64,000 nt of DNA from the NCBI RefSeq assembly GCF_001654495.1, contig NZ_CP015849.1, positions 5,559,001 through 5,623,000 of the forward strand, written 5' to 3'. The notes under the pieces were generated by a model that saw only the letters and a program-made list of their open reading frames with translations, had not been told where the DNA came from and searched no databases. Source of the DNA: Streptomyces sp. SAT1. Its GTDB lineage: Bacteria; Actinomycetota; Actinomycetes; Streptomycetales; Streptomycetaceae. Of the stretch, positions 54,873 to 62,748 are shown piece by piece (positions within the stretch are counted from its first letter, which is position 1; every line of letters starts with the position of its first letter). The translations under genes and the position numbers were made by a program.

Positions 54873-56162
54873 ATGACGCAACCCACCACCCCGCGTGTCG
54901 CCATCGTCGGTGCGGGAGTCTCCGGTATCTCCGCCGCCTACCACCTGCGCGAGCGCGCCCAGATCACGATCTACGAGCGGGAGGACCGCCTCGGCGGCCA
55001 CGCCAACACGGTGGAGGTGGAGGACGACGGCCGCACGCTCGGCATCGACACGGCCTTCGTCGTCTTCAACCGGCCCGCGTACACCAACCTGTGCGAGTTC
55101 TTCGACGAGCTGGGCGTCGAGGCGGTCGAGCACCAGGGCGCCTTCAACTTCTTCGACCTGGACTCGGGCCTGGAGTACGGCACCGCCGAACTCGCCCTGA
55201 CCGAGGAGGAGGTGGCCGAGCGCTACACGGAGGAGTTCCTGACCATCTGGCGCGAGGCCCGCCGCTTCCACACCGAGGGCCGCAAGGACTTCGTCCGCAA
55301 GAAGGCCGACATCCCGCTCGGCGAGTACCTGGACCGGGGCGGCTACAGCCAGGCGTTCCGCAACTCCTACGTCATCCTGCTGTGCTCCGCCGTCTGGTCC
55401 ATCCCGGCCGAGCTGATCTGGGAGATGCCGGCCAGCACCGCCATCGCCTTCTTCATGGGCCACGACGAGGGCGGCCTGGGCGGGCGCCAGGTGGACTGGC
55501 GCACCGTCGGCGGCGGTTCCATCTCCTACGTCCGCAAGGCGCTGGCCGCCATCGGCCCCGAGATCCGCAGCGGCGACCCGGTCACCGCGATCCACCAGGA
55601 GGACGACGGGGTCACGGTGACCACCGCGCGCGGCAGCGAGCGCTACGACTACGTGGTGGTCGGCGCCCACGCCGACGAGGCGCTGGCCCTGCTGGACAAC
55701 GCCAGTGACCACCAGCGCGAGGTGCTCTCCAAGGTCCGCTACAACGGCTCCTCGGTCGTGCTGCACACCGACCCGTCCGTGATGCCGGCCGACCGGGAGC
55801 GCTGGCAGGCGTGGAACTACGGCAAGGTCGACGTGGACGGCGAGGCCCGCACCTATGTCGCCTATTACATGAACAAGCTCCACGGATTCACCTCCGAGAA
55901 GGACTACTTCGTCACCCTCGACTATCCGCGGGACGTCGACCCGGAGACGGTCATCGCCGAATTCCCGTACACCCACCCGATCATCGACATTCACGTCCGT
56001 GACATGCAGAAGAGCATCTACGACGTGAATGTGGGAAGCCGCGTGAAGCTGTGCGGCTCCTACTTCCACGCCAAGCGGCACGGCGTGGACCAGATCGGTT
56101 CGCACGAGGCCGGATATTCCTCCGGAATGGAGGCGGCGCGCCAGCTCATCTCCGAACTCTGA
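54873..56162 (+). CDS. FAD-dependent amine-oxidase-fold oxidoreductase (COG2907-like desaturase/oxidase)
   Basis: This 429-residue flavoprotein has the dinucleotide-binding motif VAIVGAGVSGISAAYHL at the N-terminus, then ERxxRLGGHA-type and GIDTAFVVFNRPAYTNL segments. These match the COG2907 family, often found with lipid-modifying enzymes such as cyclopropane or furan fatty-acid genes. The ATG at 54873 has AAGGA upstream; an in-frame ATG at 54858 overlaps the PPTase stop and would add five residues. As the last gene of the Pfa run it likely oxidises or desaturates the finished chain. The reaction is inferred from family and context only. Confidence 0.85.
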   Translation: MTQPTTPRVAIVGAGVSGISAAYHLRERAQITIYEREDRLGGHANTVEVEDDGRTLGIDTAFVVFNRPAYTNLCEFFDELGVEAVEHQGAFNFFDLDSGLEYGTAELALTEEEVAERYTEEFLTIWREARRFHTEGRKDFVRKKADIPLGEYLDRGGYSQAFRNSYVILLCSAVWSIPAELIWEMPASTAIAFFMGHDEGGLGGRQVDWRTVGGGSISYVRKALAAIGPEIRSGDPVTAIHQEDDGVTVTTARGSERYDYVVVGAHADEALALLDNASDHQREVLSKVRYNGSSVVLHTDPSVMPADRERWQAWNYGKVDVDGEARTYVAYYMNKLHGFTSEKDYFVTLDYPRDVDPETVIAEFPYTHPIIDIHVRDMQKSIYDVNVGSRVKLCGSYFHAKRHGVDQIGSHEAGYSSGMEAARQLISEL

Positions 56163-56177
56163 GCGTTCCGTGACGCA

Positions 56178-56212
56178 AAGCGCGCCCTCCGCCTGTGGCG
56201 GGGGGCGCGCTT
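56178..56212 (+). terminator. Stem-loop terminator after the Pfa-type gene run
   Basis: AAGCGCGCCC-T-CCGCC pairs with GGCGG-G-GGGCGCGCTT, a 15-bp stem with one mismatch and a TGT loop. It lies between convergent genes (stop at 56162; SARP stop at 56240), so it may act in both directions. Confidence 0.8.
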
Positions 56213-56239
56213 CGTGCGTGTGCGAGGTGCGCGGCGGGA

Positions 56240-57142
56240 TCAGGAGGCGAGGACCCGGCCGCTGAGCAGCTGGGTCAGATAGCCCGCCACCGAGAGCGCC
56301 GAGGGCTCCTCGGGCTCCTCGGCGGCGCCCGTGCCGGGACGCGGGACGGCGCTCTCCGGCGCGGCGGCGCCCGGGTCGGTGAGGACGGGGGAGCAGACGC
56401 TGATCTGCTCGAGGCGGGCCGTCAGCAGCGGCGTGGCGGCGGCGCCGCCGACGGCGGCCAGCCGGCGCCGGGCGCGCCGGTAGACACCGATCGCCTCCGG
56501 GCCGCGCCCGCACCGGCACAGGGCCAGCATGAGCTGGTCGTGGAAGCGTTCGCGCAGCGGGTGGGCGGCGACGGCCGCCTCCAGCTCGGGCACCACCTGC
56601 TGGTGGCGCCCGGTGCGCAGCGCGCAGTCGAAGTAGATCTCCAGAGCCTCCTGGCGCTCGCGTTCCAGGCGGGCCGCCAGCGGGGTGCAGACCGGGCCGC
56701 GGGTGCCGCCGCCCAGGACGTCACCGCGCCACAGCGCGAGGGCCGCGCCCAGAACCGTACAGGCGGTCCCGGGGTCGCGCTCGGCGCTGCGGCGGGCCGC
56801 CGTCACGGCCTCGCGGAAGCGTCCCGCGTCGGTCTCGGCGGGGGCGGCGCGCAGCGCGTAGCCCGCCTCGCGGGCGCTCAGCCGCTGCCCTTCGGCGCCT
56901 TCCGGTTCCAGTCGCAGCAGCGATTTCCTGAGCGTGGAGACATGGGCGTTGAGGGTATGGGCGGCCTGGCGCGGGGGAGTGGCGCCCCAGAGTTCCCTGA
57001 TCAGCAGGGAACGGGGGACGGGGAAATTCGGCTGGGCGAGCAGAGCGCCGATCAGCAGCCGAGTCTTCGGGGCGTTCAGGGGCACGCTCCGGTCGCCGTT
57101 CTCGTCGTAGAGATCGGGCGGGCCCAGAATCCGGAACTGCAT
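56240..57142 (-). CDS. Small SARP-family activator (AfsR/DnrI/RedD type)
   Basis: This 300-residue regulator starts MQFRILGP, the typical SARP opening, with a winged-helix DNA-binding domain (about 1-95, including APKTRLLIGALL and LIRELWG) and a bacterial transcriptional activation domain (about 100-245). The C-terminal tail is short and acidic/Ala-rich. The ATG at 57142 is preceded by GGGAGGCAGGAGA. Such small SARPs activate adjacent biosynthetic clusters; here either the Pfa-type lipid genes (convergent) or the DHB genes could be targets. A TGAGT-N7-ACTCA palindrome 159 bp upstream also occurs at the benzoxazole promoter. Confidence 0.88.
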   Translation of the reverse strand: MQFRILGPPDLYDENGDRSVPLNAPKTRLLIGALLAQPNFPVPRSLLIRELWGATPPRQAAHTLNAHVSTLRKSLLRLEPEGAEGQRLSAREAGYALRAAPAETDAGRFREAVTAARRSAERDPGTACTVLGAALALWRGDVLGGGTRGPVCTPLAARLERERQEALEIYFDCALRTGRHQQVVPELEAAVAAHPLRERFHDQLMLALCRCGRGPEAIGVYRRARRRLAAVGGAAATPLLTARLEQISVCSPVLTDPGAAAPESAVPRPGTGAAEEPEEPSALSVAGYLTQLLSGRVLAS

Positions 57143-57300
57143 TCTCCTGCCTCCCGTGCGCGGTGTACTGAATTCCGCACACGAGAAGAACACGCGGGGC
57201 ATTGCGCGGGCCTGAGTCGCGGCCACTCACCTTCCGGCGCCGCGGCGGCGCGGGGGACGGGGCGCGGTGTGCCGGGGCGGGCGTGCGCACGGGGCGGACA

Positions 57301-57317
57301 TGAGTAGCCCTCACTCA
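57301..57317. promoter_or_regulatory. TGAGT-N7-ACTCA palindrome upstream of the small SARP
   Basis: TGAGTAGCCCTCACTCA is a perfect 5-bp-arm palindrome with the same spacing as the two sites at 18905-18921 and 19042-19058. It overlaps the stop codon of the MerR gene and lies about 160 bp before the SARP start. Confidence 0.5.
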
Positions 57318-58015
57318 CGCCCGCCCGCCGCCGCGGCGCTTTCGACGGGTCCGGCGCAGATCGTGTCCTCGCCGGCCGCGCTCTCGCCGTGCCGCAGCTC
57401 CGACTCGGCCTCCTGCGCGAGGCGGCGCAGCGCCATCAGGGCGGGCTCCAGCAGGAACGTCAGCAGCACCGCGCGCTCCGCCTTCTCCAACGGGTCCTCG
57501 AACGCCTGGAGTTCGTCCAGGTCCAGGCGGGCGGCGCGGGCGGCCAGCTCGGCGTAGGGGAGCAGGTGCCGCCAGTCGTACTCCATGCCCAGTGAGCGCA
57601 GGGTGCTCAGGGTCTGGTCGATGACGCGCCGGGCGGGGTTGTACGCGGAGACGCACCAGCCCAGCGCGTCGAGCAGGGCGGCCGCCTCGTGGCAGTCCTC
57701 GGCGGCCGGGCCCTCCTCGGGGCCGCCGGGCGCGCCGCTGCCGGAGGGGTCTATGCCGACGGCCAGACCGAGCACCTCGTGCACGTCGCTCTGGTGCTCG
57801 GAGACGGTGTCCAGCACCTGCCGGGCGGCGGCGACGGACAGTCCGCGCACCCCGATCAGCGCCCTGACCAGGCGCAGCCGCCTGAGGTGGGTGGCGTCGT
57901 ACTCGGCCTGGGTCGCGGCGGTCGCCCGGCCCGGCGGCAGCAGGCCCTCGCGCAGGTAGTACTTGATCGTGGCGTTGGGCACCCCGCTGCGACGACTGAG
58001 TTCCGAGATCCGCAT
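57311..58015 (-). CDS. MerR-family transcriptional regulator
   Basis: The 234-residue protein has a canonical MerR winged helix at the N-terminus (MRISELSRRSGVPNATIKYY, then LREGLLPP) followed by the family coiled-coil region. The effector domain of about 130 residues has only two cysteines visible, so it is probably not a metal sensor. Start: ATG at 58015 with GGAGAAG upstream. It is divergent from a small ABM-fold gene, with a dyad at 58053-58073 between them, so it probably controls that gene and itself. Confidence 0.87.
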   Translation of the reverse strand: MRISELSRRSGVPNATIKYYLREGLLPPGRATAATQAEYDATHLRRLRLVRALIGVRGLSVAAARQVLDTVSEHQSDVHEVLGLAVGIDPSGSGAPGGPEEGPAAEDCHEAAALLDALGWCVSAYNPARRVIDQTLSTLRSLGMEYDWRHLLPYAELAARAARLDLDELQAFEDPLEKAERAVLLTFLLEPALMALRRLAQEAESELRHGESAAGEDTICAGPVESAAAAGGRE

Positions 58016-58047
58016 CAGCTTCTCCGCTCTCCCACTGGCAATTGGGT

Positions 58048-58073
58048 AGTGCCACTGTCTAAGATGGATAGTG
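58048..58073. promoter_or_regulatory. MerR-type dyad in the divergent promoter
   Basis: CACTGTC-N7-GATAGTG (58053-58073) is a near-perfect inverted repeat between the MerR gene and the divergent small gene. It overlaps GCCACTGTCTAAGA (58051-58064), which is identical over 14 bp to 27662-27675 in the TetR/MFS operator region. TAAGAT at 58060-58065 could be a -10 element. Confidence 0.55.
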
Positions 58074-58103
58074 TCACTCACCAACCGTGGAGGCGAGACT
58101 ACC

Positions 58104-58529
58104 GTGCCCACTCTTCCCTGGGTCACGCCGAACCCGGCCCGGCCCGACACCACCGCCTTCGTCATGGCCTCCCGCTTCGAGGTGCGGTCCCTGAAGGACG
58201 TCCCCCGCTTCTTCTGGAAGTCCCTCGCCGCCTGGGGTCAGGTGCGCAAGGCGCCCGGAGCGCTCGGGGCGTCCCTGGAGGCCCAGCCGTTCAAGAGGAC
58301 CTTCTTCACCCTGAGCGCGTGGGAGAGCCGCGAGGCGCTGTACACGTACGCCAGGACCGAACCGCACAAGGGCGTCATGGGCAATGTGCGCTCCACCATG
58401 CGCCGCTCGACGTTCATCTTCTGGGAGGTGCCCGTCACCGGCCTCCCGATCGACTGGAAGGACGCCAAGCGCCGCATCGACGAGAAGGCCCGCGCCGACG
58501 CGGCGGCCGGCGGTCGCGCGGCTCACTGA
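58104..58529 (+). CDS. Small ABM/DUF3291-like protein of unknown function
   Basis: This 141-residue protein shows the alternating pattern of a dimeric alpha-beta barrel (antibiotic biosynthesis monooxygenase-like fold): strands around AFVMASRFEV and FKRTFFTLSAW, and a Met/Arg-rich GVMGNVRSTMRRSTFIFWEVP stretch near the C-terminus. No cofactor-binding motif is identifiable. The start is GTG at 58104, 11 bases after GGAGG; an in-frame start at 58071 would overlap the MerR dyad. It is divergent from the MerR regulator and probably its target. It could be a heme-binding or ligand-sequestering protein; I do not assign a reaction. Confidence 0.7.
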   Translation: MPTLPWVTPNPARPDTTAFVMASRFEVRSLKDVPRFFWKSLAAWGQVRKAPGALGASLEAQPFKRTFFTLSAWESREALYTYARTEPHKGVMGNVRSTMRRSTFIFWEVPVTGLPIDWKDAKRRIDEKARADAAAGGRAAH

Positions 58530-58959
58530 GCCTCCGGCCCACCGGGGCCCCCGGCCCGCTGAGCCTCCGGTCCCCTGAGCCCCCGGCCCGAGGACGCCCC
58601 CGCCCTCGGGCCGGGTCCCCGCCCGCCCGGACCCGCGCCCCGCCACCCCGGGTTGAGCCCTTTGCCATTCCTTGGCCGAACGGGGCCGTGACCCGCGCCC
58701 CGCCTGTCAGGCGCTGTCAGCCCGCGGGCCCCGGCGCCCGCACTCTCATTACGCTTCCCGCCGGGCCACTCGCCGGGCCGTCCGGCGGACGAGCCCGGCG
58801 CCCGGCGCCGCCCCCGGCACCCGGGGTCGACATGTCGACCCGTCCGCGCGCCCCCGGCCGCCGTACGCACTTCCGCATCCCGCATCCCGCATCCCGCACC
58901 CCGCACCGGCCGCACCTCTTCCCCCGGTACCCCGGTACCGGAGAACCCGGAGAACCAAC
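58530..58959. other. Noncoding gap upstream of the DHB operon
   Basis: No gene is supported in these 430 bp. It contains a stem-loop (58582-58615), short CCCGCAT repeats (about 58877-58905), and presumably the DHB operon promoter. I looked for an IdeR/DmdR iron box (TTAGGTTAGGCTAACCTAA type) and saw none. Confidence 0.5.
58582..58615 (+). terminator. Stem-loop after the ABM-like gene
   Basis: CCCGGCCCGAGG (58582-58593) pairs perfectly with CCTCGGGCCGGG (58604-58615) across a 10-base loop, 52 bases after the stop codon. Confidence 0.7.
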
Positions 58960-60159
58960 GTGACCACGGTCCACGAGACGCTCGTCAGGGGCGAGACCGC
59001 AGCCGGTGCCGTCGGCGTGGCGACCGCTCTCCTCGACGCCTACCGGCCCGGCGCCCACCGCTTCTTCGCCTCCCCGACCCGCACCCTCCTCGCCGAGGGC
59101 ACGCACACCCGGGTCGCGCACGACGAGAGGCCGCTGACCGACCGCGTACGGGAAGCCCTCGGCACCGCCGCCGCCCGGGGAGCGGCCGACCCCGTGGTGA
59201 TCGGCGCCATCCCCTTCGACCGGACCGCGCCCGCCGCACTCGTCGTGCCCGCCGCGCTGCACCGCGCTCCGGCCCTCGCCGCCGACCCGCTGATCGCCCT
59301 GCCCGCGCCCCCGCCCGAACCCGTCGCCTGGACCCTGCGGCCCGTGCCCGAGCCCGAGCGGTACGCCGAGGCCGTCGCCGCCGCCGTACGGCGCATGCGG
59401 GACGGCGAGTTCGGCAAGGTCGTCCTCGCCCGCGCCCTGGACCTCACCGCCGACCGGACGCCCGGCCTGCCCGCGATGCTCCAGCGCCTGGCCCGCCGCG
59501 ACCCCCACGGCTACACCTTCGCCGTGCCCACCGCCACCGGCGGCACCCTGCTCGGCGCCAGCCCCGAACTCCTCGTCTCCCGGCGCGGCACCGCCCTGGT
59601 GGCCAACCCGCTGGCCGGCTCCGCCCCGCGCAGCGCGGACCTCGCCGAGGACGTGCAGCGCGCCGCCGCGCTGCTCAGGTCCGCCAAGGACCTGCACGAG
59701 CACGCCGTCGTCGTGGACGCCATGCGCGCCGCCCTCGCCCCGTACTGCGCCACCCTGCACGTACCGCCGCGGCCCACCCTGGTGAAGACCGCCGCGATGT
59801 GGCACCTGTCGACCACCCTCACCGGCACCCTCGCCGACCCGGCCGCCACCGCGCTGGACCTGGCCTGCGCCGTGCACCCCACCCCCGCCGTCTGCGGCGC
59901 CCCGACCGCCCACGCCCGCCGGGTCATCGGCGAGCTGGAGCCCTTCGACCGGGGCCTGTACACCGGCATCGTCGGCTGGGGCGACGCCGCGGGCGACGGC
60001 GAGTGGGTGGTCACCATCCGCTGCGCCGAGACCCGCGGCCAGGACCTGCGCCTGTACGCCGGCGCGGGGGTCGTCGCCGACTCCGACCCCGCCGCCGAGA
60101 CCGCCGAGACCGGCGCCAAGTTCCGTACGTTCCTGGACGCCGTGGGAGCAGCACTGTGA
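58960..60159 (+). CDS. dhbC: Isochorismate synthase (EntC/DhbC)
   Basis: The 399-residue enzyme converts chorismate to isochorismate, the first committed step to 2,3-dihydroxybenzoate. Family motifs: GEFGKVVLARAL with the catalytic Lys, GASPELL, HPTPAVCG and EPFDRGLYTGIVGW, all in the C-terminal chorismate-binding domain. The length is normal for EntC. Start: GTG at 58960 with GGAG upstream; longer upstream frames run through simple-sequence DNA. Its stop overlaps the next start (GTGA), opening a tightly coupled siderophore operon. Confidence 0.93.
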   Translation: MTTVHETLVRGETAAGAVGVATALLDAYRPGAHRFFASPTRTLLAEGTHTRVAHDERPLTDRVREALGTAAARGAADPVVIGAIPFDRTAPAALVVPAALHRAPALAADPLIALPAPPPEPVAWTLRPVPEPERYAEAVAAAVRRMRDGEFGKVVLARALDLTADRTPGLPAMLQRLARRDPHGYTFAVPTATGGTLLGASPELLVSRRGTALVANPLAGSAPRSADLAEDVQRAAALLRSAKDLHEHAVVVDAMRAALAPYCATLHVPPRPTLVKTAAMWHLSTTLTGTLADPAATALDLACAVHPTPAVCGAPTAHARRVIGELEPFDRGLYTGIVGWGDAAGDGEWVVTIRCAETRGQDLRLYAGAGVVADSDPAAETAETGAKFRTFLDAVGAAL

Positions 60160-61868
60160 CCGCACCGGCCCCGCACACCGCACCGGAGACCGCACCGGCC
60201 GCCGGAGCCGCCGCCGCGCCCGACGCCCCCACCTGGCCCGCCGCGTACGCCGAGCGCTACCGCGCCGCCGGCTACTGGCGCGGCGAGACCTTCGGGCAGA
60301 TGCTGCGCGCCCGCGCCGCCCGCCACCCCGACCGCACCGCCGTCGTCGACCCGGCCGGCGCCGGACGCCGCTGGTCCTACGCCGAACTCGACCGCCGCGC
60401 CGACCGGACGGCCGCCGGACTGCTCGCCGCCGGCATCGGCCGGGGCGACCGCGTCGTGCTCCAACTGCCCAACGTCGCCGAGTTCTTCGAGGTGCTCTTC
60501 GCGCTCTTCCGGATCGGCGCGCTGCCCGTCTTCGCGCTGCCCGCCCACCGCGACACCGAGATCACCCACTTCTGCGTGCTCAGCGAGGCCGTCGCCTACG
60601 TCGTCGCCGACGTCCACGAGGGCTACGACTACCGCGACCTGGCCACCCGGGTCCGCGCCAACGCCCCCACACTGCGGCACGTGTTCGTCGTCGGTGACCC
60701 CGGAGAGCACACCCCGCTGGCCGAGGTGCCGCGCGAACCCGTCCCGCACGACGAGCCCGCGCCCGGCGACCTCGCCTTCCTCCAGCTCTCCGGCGGCAGC
60801 ACCGGCGTACCCAAACTCATCCCGCGCACCCACGACGACTACCTCTACTCGGTGCGCGCCTCCGACGAGATCTGCGCCGTCGACGAGGACAGCGTCCACC
60901 TCGTCACCCTGCCCGCCGCGCACAACTTCCCGCTCAGCTCGCCCGGTTCGCTCGGCACCCTGGCCGCGGGCGGCCGCGTCGTGCTCTGCCCGCGCCCCGA
61001 CCCGGACACCGCGTTCCCGCTGATCGAACGCGAACGCGTCACCCACACCGGGCTCGTCCCGCCGCTCGCCCTGGTGTGGACCGAGGCGGCGGCCGCGACC
61101 CCGTACGACCTCAGCAGCCTGCGGGTACTGCTGGTGGGCGGCGCCAAGTTCAGCGAGGCCGCCGCCCGCCGCGTCCGGCCCGCCCTCGGCTGCGCCCTGC
61201 AACAGGTCTTCGGCATGGCCGAAGGACTGGTCAACTACACCCGGCTGGACGACGACGAGGAGACCGTCGTCACCACCCAGGGCCGGCCCATCTGCCCGGA
61301 CGACGAGATCCGCGTCGTCGACGACGACGACCGCGACGTCGCCCCCGGCGAGACCGGACACCTGCTCACCCGCGGCCCGTACACCATCCGCGGCTACTGG
61401 CGGGCCCCCGAGCACAACGCGCGCTCCTTCACCGCGGACGGCTTCTACCGCACCGGCGACCTCGTCCGGCTGACCGGCAGCGGCCACCTCGTCGTCGAAG
61501 GACGCAGCAAGGACCAGATCAACCGCGGCGGCGAGAAAATCGCCGCCGAGGAGGTCGAGAACGTCATCCTCGGCCACCCGGCGGTCCACGACGTCTCCGT
61601 CGTCGCCGTCCCCGACGACTACCTCGGCGAACGCAGCTGCGCCTACGTCATCCTGCGCCGCGGCGCCGAGCTGCGGGCCGCCGCCCTGCGGCGGTTCGTG
61701 CGCGAACGGGGACTGGCCGCCTACAAGGTGCCCGACCGCGTCGAGTTCGTCGACGCCTTCCCGCACACCGGCGTCGGCAAGGTCAGCAAGAGGGACCTGC
61801 GCACGACCGCCGCCGACTCCGCCAGCGCCCCCCACGGCCCCCACGGCCCCCACGGCCCCCACGACTAG
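60156..61868 (+). CDS. dhbE: 2,3-dihydroxybenzoate-AMP ligase (EntE/DhbE)
   Basis: This 570-residue adenylating enzyme has the phosphate-binding LSGGSTGVPKLIPRTH, the DHB pocket HNFPLSSPG (matching Asn235 and Ser240 of DhbE), FGMAEGL, YRTGD and the terminal GKVSKRD lysine. It activates DHB and loads it on the aryl carrier protein two genes downstream. The N-terminus is about 20 residues longer than usual and Ala/Pro-rich, and the C-terminus ends in repeated HGP. The start is GTG at 60156, overlapping the dhbC stop. The pocket separates it from the paralogue at 15978-17597, where Ser240 is Cys. Confidence 0.93.
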   Translation: MTAPAPHTAPETAPAAGAAAAPDAPTWPAAYAERYRAAGYWRGETFGQMLRARAARHPDRTAVVDPAGAGRRWSYAELDRRADRTAAGLLAAGIGRGDRVVLQLPNVAEFFEVLFALFRIGALPVFALPAHRDTEITHFCVLSEAVAYVVADVHEGYDYRDLATRVRANAPTLRHVFVVGDPGEHTPLAEVPREPVPHDEPAPGDLAFLQLSGGSTGVPKLIPRTHDDYLYSVRASDEICAVDEDSVHLVTLPAAHNFPLSSPGSLGTLAAGGRVVLCPRPDPDTAFPLIERERVTHTGLVPPLALVWTEAAAATPYDLSSLRVLLVGGAKFSEAAARRVRPALGCALQQVFGMAEGLVNYTRLDDDEETVVTTQGRPICPDDEIRVVDDDDRDVAPGETGHLLTRGPYTIRGYWRAPEHNARSFTADGFYRTGDLVRLTGSGHLVVEGRSKDQINRGGEKIAAEEVENVILGHPAVHDVSVVAVPDDYLGERSCAYVILRRGAELRAAALRRFVRERGLAAYKVPDRVEFVDAFPHTGVGKVSKRDLRTTAADSASAPHGPHGPHGPHD

Positions 61869-61879
61869 GCGATCTCACC

Positions 61880-62521
61880 ATGGGACTTCCCTCCATCGCG
61901 CCGTACGACCTGCCGTCCGGCGCCGACCTGCCCGCCAACCGGGTGGACTGGACCGTCGACCCGGACCGGGCCGTGCTCCTCGTGCACGACCTGCAGAACC
62001 ACTTCCTGTCCGCGTTCACCCCCGGCGCCCAGCCCCTCACCGGACTGCTCGCCGCCACCGCCCGCCTGGCTGACCGGGCCCGCGCCCTCGGCATCCCCGT
62101 CGTCTACTCCGCGCAGACCGGCGGCCAGAGCCCCGAACTGCGCGGCCTCCAGATGGACTTCTGGGGACCCGGGCTGCCCGACGACGTCCACGCCGAGGCC
62201 ATCGCCGCCGAGGTCGCCCCGCGGGACGGCGACACCGTGCTCACCAAGTGGAAGTACAGCGCCTTCGTCCGCACCGACCTGGCCGCCCTCCTCACCGAGC
62301 GGGGCCGCGACCAGCTCGTCATCACCGGCGTCTACGCCCACCTCGGCGTCAACATGACCGCCTGCGACGCCTGGATGCGCGATGTGCAGGCGTTCGTCGT
62401 CGCCGACGCGGTCGCCGACTTCGGGCCGCGCGAACACCTGGACGCGCTGCGCTGGGCCGCCCGCGCCTGCGCCCGCGTCACCACCGCCGACACCGTCTTC
62501 GACCTGGGGGACCGGCCATGA
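61880..62521 (+). CDS. dhbB: Isochorismatase (EntB/DhbB N-terminal domain only)
   Basis: The 213-residue protein hydrolyses isochorismate to 2,3-dihydro-2,3-dihydroxybenzoate. Catalytic Asp in LVHDLQNHFL, Lys in TKWKYSAF, and GVYAHLGV are present. Unlike EntB/DhbB it lacks the C-terminal aryl carrier domain, which is encoded as the next gene (ATGA overlap at 62518). Next step: a 2,3-dihydro-DHB dehydrogenase (EntA), which is not seen in this part of the window. Confidence 0.93.
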   Translation: MGLPSIAPYDLPSGADLPANRVDWTVDPDRAVLLVHDLQNHFLSAFTPGAQPLTGLLAATARLADRARALGIPVVYSAQTGGQSPELRGLQMDFWGPGLPDDVHAEAIAAEVAPRDGDTVLTKWKYSAFVRTDLAALLTERGRDQLVITGVYAHLGVNMTACDAWMRDVQAFVVADAVADFGPREHLDALRWAARACARVTTADTVFDLGDRP

Positions 62522-62748
62522 CCCTGACCGTGCGACGCATCCGCGAGGACGTCGCGGACGTCCTGGGGGAGGACCCCGAGGACATCCCCGTCGACGAGAA
62601 CCTGGCCGACCACGGCCTGGACTCCGTACGGCTGATGACCCTCGTCGAACGCTGGCGCCGCGACCACGCCGCCGACATCTCCTTCGTCGACCTCGCCACC
62701 CGCCCCGCCATCGAGGCCTGGGCCCCGCTCCTGGGAGCCCGCGAATGA
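62518..62748 (+). CDS. Aryl carrier protein (split EntB C-terminal domain)
   Basis: This 76-residue carrier protein has DHGLDSVRLM with the phosphopantetheine Ser near position 41. Position and motif match the carrier domain normally fused to EntB; here it is free-standing. It accepts DHB from the AMP ligase and presents it to the condensation domain of the following NRPS. Both ends overlap neighbours (ATGA), consistent with strict co-translation. Confidence 0.92.
   Translation: MTLTVRRIREDVADVLGEDPEDIPVDENLADHGLDSVRLMTLVERWRRDHAADISFVDLATRPAIEAWAPLLGARE

Noticed and set aside
58530..58959. Iron-box (IdeR/DmdR) upstream of the DHB operon
   Set aside because: I found no 19-bp TTAGGTTAGGCTAACCTAA-like palindrome; iron control is expected biologically but not visible here.
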